Made by a program: the position numbers and the translations under genes. DNA of 38,110 nt from positions 1 through 38,110 of the forward strand of contig JADCGS010000018.1 in assembly GCA_020248865.1 (NCBI GenBank). The letters are read 5' to 3'. The notes below the pieces were generated by a model, which ran no database searches, was not told the origin of the DNA, and was given only the letters and a program-made list of their open reading frames with translations. Below, piece after piece: positions 8,515 through 16,521 of the stretch (positions are counted from its first letter, which is position 1; every line of letters starts with the position of its first letter). The stretch is from Burkholderiales bacterium (GTDB lineage: Bacteria > Pseudomonadota > Gammaproteobacteria > Burkholderiales > Burkholderiaceae_F).

Positions 8515-8626
8515 GTCTTGGGTCTTGGGTCTTGGGTCTTGGGTCTTGGGTCTTGGGTCTTGGGTCTTGGGGCTTGGGGCTTGGGTCTTGGGTCTTGGGT
8601 CTTGGGACTTGGGACTTGGGGCTTGC
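8515..8626. repeat. Tandem heptamer repeat, 16 copies of GTCTTGG
   Basis: Sixteen contiguous 7-bp units: eleven exact GTCTTGG, three with a T-to-G change at position 2 (GGCTTGG, the last ending in C) and two GACTTGG. The plus strand has regularly spaced GGG tracts separated by TCTT, a canonical G-quadruplex pattern. The array starts 9 bp upstream of the alpha/beta hydrolase ATG, in the divergent space before the acyl-CoA synthetase gene. Confidence 0.97.
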
Positions 8627-8789
8627 GGCCCGGCGCTTGCGGAGCCGGGATCGGCGGCACGGGCGTCGGGGCAGCACCGCGGAGCGGCTGCCGCACCGAC
8701 CGACCGCAACCGATCCGGGAGTATCTTGACGCAATCGCCGCGCCCGCCGCGACCTCGTCTTGATCCCGATCTTCTCACCTCGCTTGCCC

Positions 8790-10445
8790 ATGGACTCCTA
8801 CGACACGCTCTACCGCAACTTCCGCTGGCACGTGCCTCGCGAGTTCAACATTGCCGCGGTGTGCGGCCGGCGCTGGGCTGCCGAGTCCTCGCGGGTGGCG
8901 ATCCAGCACGAGGACGAGCGCGGCCGGCGCTCCACGCATACCTATGCCGCGCTGATGAGCGACGCCAACCGGCTGGCCAATGCGCTGCGCGCCCTCGGCG
9001 TGGTCCGCGGCGATCGCGTGGCCATCGTGCTGGCGCAACGGCCCGAGACCGCCATTGCGCACCTGGCGGTGAGCCAGCTGGGCGCCATTGCGATGCCGCT
9101 GTCGGTCCTGTTCGGGCCCGATGCGCTGGAGTACCGCCTGCAGGACAGCGAGGCGGTGGCCGCCGTCTGCGACGACAGCACCGCCGAAACCCTGGTCGGC
9201 CTGCGGCTGCAGTGCCCGGCGCTGCGCCACCTGATTACCGTGGGGGTGCAGGCCGACGGCGCCCACGAGTGGAGCCGGCTGCTGGCGCGCGCCTCGGCAC
9301 GGTTCACGCCGGTGGCCACCCTGGCCGAGGACCCGGCGGTGCTGATCTACACCAGCGGGACCACCGGCCCCCCGAAAGGCGCGCTCATCCCGCACGCGGC
9401 GCTGATCGGCAACCTGCCCGGTTTCGTCGCCTCGCAGAACTGGTTCCCGCGGCCCGGCGACGTGTTCTGGTCGCCGGCCGACTGGGCCTGGACCGGCGGC
9501 CTGATGGATGCGCTGCTGCCGACGCTGTACTTCGGCTTCCCGATCGTCAGCTGCCGCGGCCGCTTCAGCCCGGACAAGGCGCTGGAGCTGATGCAGCGCC
9601 ATAGCGTGACCAACAGTTTCCTGTTCCCGACGGCGCTCAAGATGATGATGCGCTCGGAGGCCTGGCGCGCACCGCAGGGGCTGCGGCTGCGCGCGATCAT
9701 GAGCGCCGGCGAGGCGGTGGGCAGCGCGGTGTTCGACTGGACCCGCGCCACGCTCGGCGTCACCGTCAACGAGATGTTCGGCCAGACCGAGGTCAACTAC
9801 ATCGTCGGCAACTCGCATCAGCGCTGGGCGGCCCGGCCCGGGGCGATGGGGCGGCCCTACCCCGGCCACCGCGTGGCCCTGGTGGACGAAGACGGGCACG
9901 AGGTGCCGACCGGCCAGGTGGGCGAGGTGGCCATCCATCGCCGCGACATCCACGGCGTGCGCGATCCGATCTTCTTCCTCGGCTACTGGCGCAACGAGGA
10001 GGCCACACGCCGCAAGTTCACCGGCGATCCGGAGCGCTCGTGGTTCCGCACCGGCGACCTGGCCGTGGGCGACGAGGACGGCTACCTCTGGTACCAGGGC
10101 CGCGCCGACGACGTGTTCAAGGCCGCCGGCTACCGCATCGGCCCGAGCGAGATCGAAAACTGTCTGGTCAAGCACCCCGCCGTCGTCAACGCCGCCGTGG
10201 TGCCCAAGCCCGACGCCGAGCGCGGCGCGGTGGTCAAGGCCTTTGTCGTGCTGGCCGACGGCCGCCTTCCGAGCGATTCGCTGGTGGCCGAGCTGCAGGC
10301 GCACGTGCGCGGCAAGCTCGCGCCCTACGAGTACCCCAAGGAGATCGAGTTCCTGGAGTCGCTGCCGATGACCACCACCGGCAAGGTACAGCGGCGCGTG
10401 CTGCGCGAGCTGGAGGCCGAGCGGGCCAGGAAGGCCGGCAGCTAG
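8790..10445 (+). CDS. AMP-binding acyl-CoA synthetase (medium-chain ACS type)
   Basis: A 551-residue adenylate-forming enzyme that activates a carboxylic acid to its acyl-CoA via acyl-AMP. The P-loop YTSGTTGPPKG is at 187-197. The adenine-binding NEMFGQTE, the hinge RTGDLAVGDEDGYLWYQGR, the A8 loop GYRIGPSEIE and the C-terminal catalytic Lys532 in TTTGKVQR are all present. Architecture and length fit the AcsM/medium-chain branch rather than acetate-specific Acs. ATG 8790 is preferred to a TTG ten codons upstream. It converges on the MaoC-family gene with its stop overlapping that gene's stop (CTAG). The acyl substrate is unknown. Confidence 0.87.
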   Translation: MDSYDTLYRNFRWHVPREFNIAAVCGRRWAAESSRVAIQHEDERGRRSTHTYAALMSDANRLANALRALGVVRGDRVAIVLAQRPETAIAHLAVSQLGAIAMPLSVLFGPDALEYRLQDSEAVAAVCDDSTAETLVGLRLQCPALRHLITVGVQADGAHEWSRLLARASARFTPVATLAEDPAVLIYTSGTTGPPKGALIPHAALIGNLPGFVASQNWFPRPGDVFWSPADWAWTGGLMDALLPTLYFGFPIVSCRGRFSPDKALELMQRHSVTNSFLFPTALKMMMRSEAWRAPQGLRLRAIMSAGEAVGSAVFDWTRATLGVTVNEMFGQTEVNYIVGNSHQRWAARPGAMGRPYPGHRVALVDEDGHEVPTGQVGEVAIHRRDIHGVRDPIFFLGYWRNEEATRRKFTGDPERSWFRTGDLAVGDEDGYLWYQGRADDVFKAAGYRIGPSEIENCLVKHPAVVNAAVVPKPDAERGAVVKAFVVLADGRLPSDSLVAELQAHVRGKLAPYEYPKEIEFLESLPMTTTGKVQRRVLRELEAERARKAGS

Positions 10446-10891
10446 ATCGGCGTATCGCTCACCAGCATCCGGCCATGCGCCGTGGCGACCGCCTCGCCGC
10501 GCTGGTTGTGGGCGATCGCCTCGGCCACGACGATGCCGCCGCCCTGCTGCGGCTTGGGCTGCAGCTCGATCACGGTCCAGACGATGGCGAGCTCGTCGCC
10601 GGGGCGCACCGGCGCCAGGAAGCGCGCACCGTGTTCCAGGTAGGCGATCGCGGTGCCGGCGAACACCATGCCGAGCTCGGCGCCCATGAAGGCCGAGGTC
10701 AGCACCCCGTGCAGGATGCGGCCCTTGAAGCGCGAGCGCTGCGCAAACGCCTCATCGACATGCAGCGGGTTGAAGTCGCCGATCAGTTCGGCACCCTCTT
10801 CGAGGTGCCGCAGCTCGACCTTCTGGTGGCGCATGAAGCGCTCGCCGAGCATGACGTCGGAAAAGCGCCGGGGCGGGTCGGGCAGGGCCAT
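10442..10891 (-). CDS. MaoC-family dehydratase (hotdog fold)
   Basis: A 149-residue single-hotdog (R)-specific enoyl-CoA hydratase-like protein. The hydratase signature is present: GDFNPLHVDE with catalytic Asp39 and His44, then FKGRILHG. Such enzymes hydrate trans-2-enoyl-CoA or act on related thioesters. It is tail-to-tail with the acyl-CoA synthetase, the stops sharing CTAG, so the two are not one operon, but both act on CoA thioesters. Confidence 0.87.
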   Translation of the reverse strand: MALPDPPRRFSDVMLGERFMRHQKVELRHLEEGAELIGDFNPLHVDEAFAQRSRFKGRILHGVLTSAFMGAELGMVFAGTAIAYLEHGARFLAPVRPGDELAIVWTVIELQPKPQQGGGIVVAEAIAHNQRGEAVATAHGRMLVSDTPI

Positions 10892-11224
10892 GCCGCATTA
10901 GAGCAGGCCGCGCCGGCGTCGATCCCGCCACCGTCTCGCCGCGCCTTGCAGAGCGAGCAGTCCGCCGCGCCAGGAGCGCGGGCGCGCAGGCACCGTGGCG
11001 CGCACAACGCACCAGACCCATGGCGATCCCCCCGCGCGCCGCAGACCCGGTCGCGCCTCACGTTCCACCCAGGGCAGGAGCCGGTCGGCGCTGCGATCGC
11101 GGGTGCGGGCCAGCGGGACATGGTGCCAGCGAAGCGACGGGTCGCTAGCCCGCGGCGGCAGCCCTTGCCGACGGCCACGACCGCGCAACCGCCATGAACG
11201 AAGTCGCATCGGCGCGGATAAGGT
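10892..11224. other. 333-bp interval without a confident gene
   Basis: This space lies between the MaoC gene start and the end of the next minus-strand gene. A 103-codon minus-strand frame (10898-11209) exists and its middle part looks somewhat protein-like (RWHHVPLARTRDRSADRLL), but it is Arg-rich and has no recognisable motif. I see no RNA structure or repeat. Confidence 0.4.
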
Positions 11225-11623
11225 TCAGCGGCGTGATAGCGCCGAAGATCGCGCATTGGCCTCAGCGATGGCTGCCTTGAGCACCGTATCGCGCTCTTCG
11301 CTCGGGCACAGCACCAATTGCGCCACATACGAGCTGGGCAGGTCTCGGTAGACGCGACGATCCGGGCGGTGCCTGACCTCACGCCAGCCGCGATCCTGCA
11401 GCCAGCGCCAGAGGTCGTTGTCCATGCCGGCCGGCATACTGAACCGCAGATCGCCCAGGGCAATGCGCGCTCCGGGGGCCGGCCTGGCCCGTCGCGGCGG
11501 CACCCGCCGTGCTTTGCGGATGCGAAGAAGGACTCGCAACCGATTCCAGATCGCGGTGCCGAATCCGCTCATCAGCCCTCTCCATGGCGTGATGATGCCG
11601 CCGTCGGCGGGCGGCCGCATCAC
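11225..11623 (-). CDS. Hypothetical protein, 132 aa
   Basis: I do not recognise this family. The C-terminal half (MPAGMDNDLWRWLQDRGWRE, then RRVYRDLPSSYVAQLVL) looks like a compact, conserved domain. The first 50 residues are basic (RKARRVPPRRARPAPGAR). The start at 11623 overlaps the DUF455 gene stop in a 4-bp ATGA, which argues for translational coupling and for a real gene. An internal ATG (MSGFGTAIWNRL) is an alternative start. No signal peptide is obvious. Confidence 0.6.
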   Translation of the reverse strand: MMRPPADGGIITPWRGLMSGFGTAIWNRLRVLLRIRKARRVPPRRARPAPGARIALGDLRFSMPAGMDNDLWRWLQDRGWREVRHRPDRRVYRDLPSSYVAQLVLCPSEERDTVLKAAIAEANARSSALSRR

Positions 11624-12495
11624 GCGGAGGAGCTAGCCGCGTCGCCTCCGCGCGCCCCGTCGCTGCCGGCGATCAAGGCCGACAGCTCGTGCTCCTCGAA
11701 CCCGGCCGCCCGTCGCGCCGCCAGGTTGAACGGCCCGCGCAGCACCGGCGCGCCATACTGGCGGGCGAGCGCCGGGTAGGCTGTGACGGGATCGAGCCCC
11801 CGCGCGGCGCAGCACCAGCGAAACCAGCGGTTGCCGATGGCCACGTGCCCGATCTCGTCTCGCAGGATCACGTCGATGATGGCCGCCGCGGCGTGGTCTC
11901 CTGCGGCGGCGAGCTTGTTGCGTACCGCCGGCGAGGCATCGAGCCCGCGCGCCTCCAGCGTGCGCGGGACGAGTGCCATGCGCGCCAGCACGTCGCCGCG
12001 CGTACGCTCGGCCATCTGCCACAGGCCGTCGTGACCGGGCAGATCGCCGTAGGCCGCACCGAGCGCATGCAGGTGCGCGGACAGCAGCGAGAAGTGCGCG
12101 GCCTCCTCGGCCGCCACCTGCAGCCATTCGCGGTAGTACACCGCCGGCAGCCCGGCAAAGCGCCAGATGGCGTCGAGCGCGAGGTTGATGGCGTTGAACT
12201 CGATATGCGCCAGCGCGTGCAGCAACGCGACACGGCCTTCGCGTGAGCGTACCGGCCGCTGGGGTACCGCGCTCGGCAGCACCAGCAGCGGCCGCGCCGG
12301 CCGGCCCGGCAGGCCCGGCGGTTCGGCCAGCACGCGCTGCGCGTCGGCATCCGGCGCCTGCTGCGCCAGTCGGCGCACGGCTGCCACCTTTGCCCGGGCA
12401 TCGGCGAGCCGCAGCGCGGCCAGGGCGGCACCGCGCATCTCGGTGGCCTCCTCTGGCAGTGGACTGGCAGCCGGCGGACAGTCGGCGGCGTTCAT
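11620..12495 (-). CDS. DUF455 ferritin-like domain protein
   Basis: A 291-residue all-helical protein of the DUF455/MiaE-like ferritin superfamily. Metal-ligand-type motifs are HIEF (97-100), EEAAH (130-134) and DEIGH (213-217), the paired E/ExxH pattern of a di-iron four-helix bundle. Some relatives are tRNA hydroxylases. The function of DUF455 itself is not known to me. It is upstream of, and overlaps by 4 bp, the small hypothetical gene. Confidence 0.85.
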   Translation of the reverse strand: MNAADCPPAASPLPEEATEMRGAALAALRLADARAKVAAVRRLAQQAPDADAQRVLAEPPGLPGRPARPLLVLPSAVPQRPVRSREGRVALLHALAHIEFNAINLALDAIWRFAGLPAVYYREWLQVAAEEAAHFSLLSAHLHALGAAYGDLPGHDGLWQMAERTRGDVLARMALVPRTLEARGLDASPAVRNKLAAAGDHAAAAIIDVILRDEIGHVAIGNRWFRWCCAARGLDPVTAYPALARQYGAPVLRGPFNLAARRAAGFEEHELSALIAGSDGARGGDAASSSA

Positions 12496-12553
12496 CGCAC
12501 TCAGTCTAGGCGTCTGCGGGGCGCCGAGAACAGCGCCGGGCTCGAACGGCCAT

Positions 12554-12634
12554 GGCGGCTCAGGTGGCTCCGGTGGCTCATTTGGCTCCGGTGGCTCAAG
12601 TGGCTCAGGTGGCTCAAATGACTCAGGTGGCTCA
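12554..12634. repeat. Degenerate 9-bp tandem repeat (GGTGGCTCA), 9 units
   Basis: Nine consecutive 9-bp units close to GGTGGCTCA, with changes such as TTTGGCTCC and AATGACTCA. It lies between the DUF455 gene and the GntR-family gene and runs into the last codons/stop of the latter. Because the period is a multiple of three it keeps frames open, but I see no gene using it. Confidence 0.85.
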
Positions 12635-13318
12635 CGCTTCTCGGGCCGGCCCGGCGGCCGGACGCTGCAGTGCCAGCTCGGCGCCGACCCGCTCGCGTGC
12701 CTCGCGCACGTGCGCGCCGATCAGCAGGGCCGCCTCCTTTTCGTCGCGGGCGGCGACCGCATCCAGGATCGCCGCATGCTCGCGCCAGACCTTCTGGGTG
12801 AAGCGCGGCCGCTGCAGCACCTCGCCCATGGAGCGGCGCAGGTGCTGCCAGTGCAACTGCATTGTGTCGACGATGAGCGGATTGCCGCTGGCCTCGTAGA
12901 TCAGGTTGTGGAAGTCGATGTCGGCCTGCAAGGTTGCATGGGCGTCGCCCGCCGCCGCCACCCGCCTGCCCTCGGCCACGAGCTTGCGCCCGCGCTCCAG
13001 CAACGCCGGCGTCATCCGCTGCGCCGCCAGCGCGGCTGCCAGCGGCTCGAGCGCCGAGCGGAACTCGTAGATCGCGTCGAAGCGCGCGCGGTCGACCGGC
13101 GCCACCTGCAGGCCGCGCCGGCCCCGCTCGACCAGGAAGCCCTGCTGCTTGAGCAGACCGAGGGCCGACATCACGGGCTGGCGCGACACCTGCAGTTGCG
13201 CCGCCAGCTCATCCTGGGTGATGCGCGCGCCGGCCGCCAGCGATCCCTCGGAGATCGCGTCGAGGATCCGGTCATAGACCTGGTCGGCCAGGGTGCGCTG
13301 CGGCTTCAGTGATTCCAT
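12632..13318 (-). CDS. GntR-family transcriptional regulator (FadR/FCD type)
   Basis: A 228-residue regulator. The N-terminal winged helix (residues 1-75) has DQVYDRILDAISEGSLAAG and the recognition helix VSRQPVMSALGLL. The C-terminal FCD domain (about 80-215) has conserved acidic/His metal-binding positions (DIDFHNLIYEASGN, EHAAILDAV). FCD regulators usually bind organic acids and repress neighbouring catabolic operons. It is divergent from the hcm operon and separated from it by 229 bp containing a 16-bp palindrome, so it is the obvious candidate to sense 2-hydroxyisobutyrate or its CoA ester. Confidence 0.9.
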   Translation of the reverse strand: MESLKPQRTLADQVYDRILDAISEGSLAAGARITQDELAAQLQVSRQPVMSALGLLKQQGFLVERGRRGLQVAPVDRARFDAIYEFRSALEPLAAALAAQRMTPALLERGRKLVAEGRRVAAAGDAHATLQADIDFHNLIYEASGNPLIVDTMQLHWQHLRRSMGEVLQRPRFTQKVWREHAAILDAVAARDEKEAALLIGAHVREARERVGAELALQRPAAGPAREA

Positions 13319-13383
13319 GGTCGCGGGTGGGGCGTGGTCGCTGCGGCAGGTTTGACAGCAGTCGGGGCTTGAGCCAGACTTCG

Positions 13384-13399
13384 CATATCGTATACGGTA
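13384..13399. promoter_or_regulatory. Palindromic candidate operator for the GntR regulator
   Basis: ATATCGTATACGGTAT is symmetric at 14 of 16 positions around a central GTATAC. FadR-subfamily regulators often bind short palindromes with a TNGTATACNA-like centre. It stands 66 bp before the gntR start and 149 bp before hcmB, in an AT-richer patch of this GC-rich gap. Confidence 0.55.
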
Positions 13400-13451
13400 T
13401 TCAATGCTTCACAAGCAGCATTTGCGCGGACCTCGAGCAGGACTCAAGCAC

Positions 13452-13484
13452 CACTTGAGCAGCACTTGAGCAGCACTTGAGCAG
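13452..13484. repeat. 11-bp tandem repeat CACTTGAGCAG, 3 copies, in the hcmB leader
   Basis: Three exact units of CACTTGAGCAG. Just before it, CTCAAG (13443-13448) pairs with the first CTTGAG (13454-13459), and could pair alternatively with the later ones, so small mutually exclusive hairpins are possible in the leader RNA of hcmB. Confidence 0.85.
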
Positions 13485-13547
13485 GACCGGCGCGCCGTCG
13501 CCGGACGACCCGCCGATGCGGCGCGCACACGGAGGAACCCCAGCCCG

Positions 13548-13955
13548 ATGACTACCCCGATCCGCGTACTGCTCGCCAAGGTCGGCCTCGACGGCCACGA
13601 CCGCGGTGTCAAGGTGGTCGCGCGCACCCTGCGCGACGCCGGCATGGACGTCGTCTACTCCGGCCTGCACCGCACGCCCGAGGAGGTGGTGAACACAGCC
13701 ATCCAGGAAGACGTCGACGTGCTGGGCGTGAGCCTGCTGTCCGGCGTGCAGCTCACGGTGTTCCCCAAGATCTTCAAACTGCTGGCAGACCGCGGCGCCA
13801 ACGACCTCATCGTCATCGCCGGCGGCGTGATGCCCGATGAGGACGCCGCGGCAATCAAGCAGATGGGGGTGCGCGAGGTGCTGCTGCAGGACACGCCGCC
13901 GCAGGCCATCGTCGACACCATCAAGCAGTTGGTCGCGGCGCGCGGGCCGCGCTGA
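13548..13955 (+). CDS. hcmB: 2-hydroxyisobutyryl-CoA mutase, small B12-binding subunit
   Basis: A 135-residue cobalamin-binding domain. The DxHxxG cobalt-ligand motif is Asp15-Gly-His17-Asp-Arg-Gly20, and the SLLSG and AGGVMPDED loops that hold the nucleotide tail are present. Sequence and length agree closely with HcmB of tert-butyl ether degraders (for example SGLHRTPEEVVNTAIQED). It pairs with the large subunit encoded at 16518-18206 to form the active heterotetramer. It is the first gene of the operon, preceded by a 5' region holding an operator-like palindrome and small repeats. The start is ATG 13548 with GGAGG about 10 bases upstream. Confidence 0.92.
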   Translation: MTTPIRVLLAKVGLDGHDRGVKVVARTLRDAGMDVVYSGLHRTPEEVVNTAIQEDVDVLGVSLLSGVQLTVFPKIFKLLADRGANDLIVIAGGVMPDEDAAAIKQMGVREVLLQDTPPQAIVDTIKQLVAARGPR

Positions 13956-14010
13956 ACCGGCGCGCACTGCGCGCTGCGCGGTCGTTGCCAACCACATCCG
14001 GGAGACGCCG

Positions 14011-15453
14011 ATGCACGGCATGGAGAGCTGGTCCTTTCCCACGGTCTACGACGAGACCTACCTGCCGCGCGGCGACAGCCGCTACTGGTTTGCGGTGCGC
14101 GAGACGATGCCGCCGGCGCAGCGCGAGCAGGCGATCCTCGCGCGGCTGCAGGAGGTCTGCGCCTACGCCTATGCCCATGCGCCCTTTTACCGGCGGCGGT
14201 GGGACGAAGCGGGCTTTCATCCGCGCCAGCTCAAGTCCCTGGAGGACTTCGAGACGCGCGTGCCGGTGGTCAGGAAGGCCGACCTGCGCGCGGCACAGAC
14301 CGCGCATCCGCCCTTTGGCGACTACCTGTGCGTGCCGGACTCGGAGGTCTTCCACGTTCATGGCACCAGTGGCACCACGGGGCGCCCGACCGCCTTCGGC
14401 GTCGGCCGCGCCGACTGGCGCACGATGGCCAACGCGCACGCCCGCATCATGTGGGGCATGGGCCTGCGGCCCGGCGACATGATCTGCGTGGCCGCCGTCT
14501 TCAGTCTGTACCTGGGTAGCTGGGGCGCACTGGCGGGAGCCGAACGCCTGCACGCCAAGGCGTTCCCCTTCGGCGCCGGCGCACCCGGAATGAGCGCGCG
14601 GCTCGCGCAGTGGCTGCACATCATGAAGCCGGCAGCCTTCTACGGCACGCCGAGCTACGCCATCCACCTGGCCGAGGTGGCGCGGGAGGAGAGAATCGAC
14701 CCGCGCGAGTTCCGCCTGAAGTGCCTGTTCTTCTCGGGCGAGCCGGGCGCCAGCGTGCCCGGCGTCAAGGACCGCATCGAGGACGCCTACGGCGCCCGGG
14801 TCTACGACTGCGGCTCGATGGCCGAGATGACCCCGTGGATGAACGTGGCCGGCAGCGAGCAGAGCAACCAGGGCATGCTGTGCTGGCAGGACATCGTCTA
14901 TACCGAGGTGTGCGACCCGGCTACGATGGTGCGCGTGCCCTACGGGCAGCGCGGCACGCCGGTCTACACGCACCTGGAGCGCACCAGCCAGCCGATGATC
15001 CGCCTGCTCTCGGGCGACCTCACGCTTTGGGTCAACGAGGAAAACCCCTGCGGCCGCACCTATCCGCGCCTGCCGCAGGGCATCTTCGGCCGGATCGATG
15101 ACATGTTCACGATTCGCGGCGAGAACATCTACCCGAGCGAGATCGACGCCGCGCTCAACCAGTTGTCCGGCTATGGCGGCGAGCACCGCATCGTGATCAC
15201 GCGCGAGGCGGCCATGGATGAACTGCTGCTCCGGGTGGAACCCGATGACGGCATCCACCGCGCCGGCGGCGCGGCGATCGAGCGCTTCGGCGGCGAGGTC
15301 GCGCATCGCCTGCAGGCCGTGCTCGGCATCCGCACCAAGGTCGAGATCGTCGCGCCCAACAGCATCCCGCGCACGGACTTCAAGGCGCGCCGCGTGATCG
15401 ACGACCGCGAGGTGTTCCGCTCGATGAACGCGCTGCTGCAGAAGAATGACTGA
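14011..15453 (+). CDS. hcl: 2-hydroxyisobutyrate-CoA ligase (phenylacetate-CoA ligase family)
   Basis: A 480-residue adenylate-forming ligase of the PaaK-like type. The AMP loop is HVHGTSGTTGRPT (115-127). The C-terminal hinge region RIDDMFTIRGENIYPSEID follows the phenylacetate-CoA ligase pattern. Its place between hcmB and meaH matches the ligase that activates 2-hydroxyisobutyrate in Aquincola and Methylibium, where the order is also hcmB-ligase-meaB-like-hcmA. Specificity is inferred from context; the family by itself is broad. ATG 14011 has GGGAG 8 bases upstream. The frame is open before it but lacks similarity there. Confidence 0.85.
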   Translation: MHGMESWSFPTVYDETYLPRGDSRYWFAVRETMPPAQREQAILARLQEVCAYAYAHAPFYRRRWDEAGFHPRQLKSLEDFETRVPVVRKADLRAAQTAHPPFGDYLCVPDSEVFHVHGTSGTTGRPTAFGVGRADWRTMANAHARIMWGMGLRPGDMICVAAVFSLYLGSWGALAGAERLHAKAFPFGAGAPGMSARLAQWLHIMKPAAFYGTPSYAIHLAEVAREERIDPREFRLKCLFFSGEPGASVPGVKDRIEDAYGARVYDCGSMAEMTPWMNVAGSEQSNQGMLCWQDIVYTEVCDPATMVRVPYGQRGTPVYTHLERTSQPMIRLLSGDLTLWVNEENPCGRTYPRLPQGIFGRIDDMFTIRGENIYPSEIDAALNQLSGYGGEHRIVITREAAMDELLLRVEPDDGIHRAGGAAIERFGGEVAHRLQAVLGIRTKVEIVAPNSIPRTDFKARRVIDDREVFRSMNALLQKND

Positions 15454-15531
15454 CACCCGGCCGCGGCGGCCCGACGCGCGGCCGCGCACGCCCGCCGGCG
15501 CCGCGGCGACCGGCTGCCCAGCGAGCGCTGC

Positions 15532-16521
15532 GTGACCTACGTCCCCTCCCGCGACCTTCTGGCGCAGGCCCTGGCCGGCAGTAGCCGCGCCGCGGGCCGG
15601 CTCATTTCGCGCGCCGAGCAGGGCGCCGAGGAAGCGCGCCCCACGCTGGCCGAGGTGTACCGGCGCGCCGGCAGGGCGCACCGCATCGGGCTGACGGGCG
15701 TACCGGGCAGCGGCAAGTCCACGCTGGTGTGCCGGCTTGCCGCGTCGCTGCGCGCGCAGGGCCGCCGGGTGGGTATCGTCGCCATCGACCCGTCGAGCCC
15801 CTACTCGGGCGGCGCCATCCTGGGCGACCGCGTGCGCATGACCGAGCTGGCCAACGACCCCGGCGTCTTCATCCGCAGCATGGCCACGCACGGCGCCACC
15901 GGCGGCATGACGCATGCGGCGCTCGACGCCGCCGACATCCTCGATGCGGCCGGCTTCGACGTCATCATCATCGAGACGGTCGGCGTGGGCCAGGACGAGG
16001 TGGAGATCGCCAAGGCCGCCGATACCACCATCGTCGTGTCGGCCCCCGGCCTGGGCGACGAGATCCAGGCGATCAAGGCCGGCATCCTGGAGATCGCCGA
16101 CATCCACGTCGTCAGCAAGTGCGACCGCGATGACGCCGACCGCACCATCACGGACCTCAAGCAGATGCTCACGCTCGGCGCGCTCACGGCGCTGCGCGAC
16201 GGGCAAGGAAGGCCGCTGTGGACCATCCCCGTGATCGGCTTGAGCTCTTACACCGGCCAGGGCATCGACGAGTTGCTCGCCGCCATCGGCCGGCACGGCG
16301 CGACCCTGGCTGCTACGGCACTGGGCGCGCAACGGCGCGAGCGCGTGGCCGCCTTCCGCCTGGCCAAGACGGCCGAGACGCTGCTCGTCGAGCGATTCAG
16401 GCGGGCCGCGCAAGCGCTGGCCCTGCCCCTTTCCCAGCAACTGAGCCGGCGCGACACCGATCCATATTCGGCGGCGCGCTCGCTCATCGATCAGACGATC
16501 GCCAAGGAGTTTTCGCCATGA
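15532..16521 (+). CDS. meaH: MeaB/ArgK-type G-protein chaperone of the mutase (MeaH)
   Basis: A 329-residue SIMIBI GTPase that protects and reloads B12-dependent acyl-CoA mutases. Walker A is GVPGSGKST (56-64). Switch and base motifs are IDPSSPYSGGAILGDR, ETVGVGQDE (148-156), and SKCD (195-198) where most relatives have NKxD. The GTG start at 15532 is 78 bp after hcl in very GC-rich DNA without a better ATG. It overlaps hcmA by 4 bp (ATGA), so mutase large subunit and chaperone are translationally coupled. Confidence 0.92.
   Translation: MTYVPSRDLLAQALAGSSRAAGRLISRAEQGAEEARPTLAEVYRRAGRAHRIGLTGVPGSGKSTLVCRLAASLRAQGRRVGIVAIDPSSPYSGGAILGDRVRMTELANDPGVFIRSMATHGATGGMTHAALDAADILDAAGFDVIIIETVGVGQDEVEIAKAADTTIVVSAPGLGDEIQAIKAGILEIADIHVVSKCDRDDADRTITDLKQMLTLGALTALRDGQGRPLWTIPVIGLSSYTGQGIDELLAAIGRHGATLAATALGAQRRERVAAFRLAKTAETLLVERFRRAAQALALPLSQQLSRRDTDPYSAARSLIDQTIAKEFSP

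Noticed and set aside
8515..8626. CRISPR array
   Set aside because: The units are contiguous 7-mers without spacers and no cas genes are near.
8515..8778. Extended hydrolase N-terminus translated through the heptamers
   Set aside because: The KTQDPRP periodicity comes from the DNA repeat and has no counterpart in the enzyme family. ATG 8505 gives a complete alpha/beta hydrolase.
11180..11270. TPP-riboswitch-like string CTGAACCTTATCC on the minus strand
   Set aside because: The required CTGAGA element is missing before it, it overlaps the end of a coding frame, and no thiamine gene follows.
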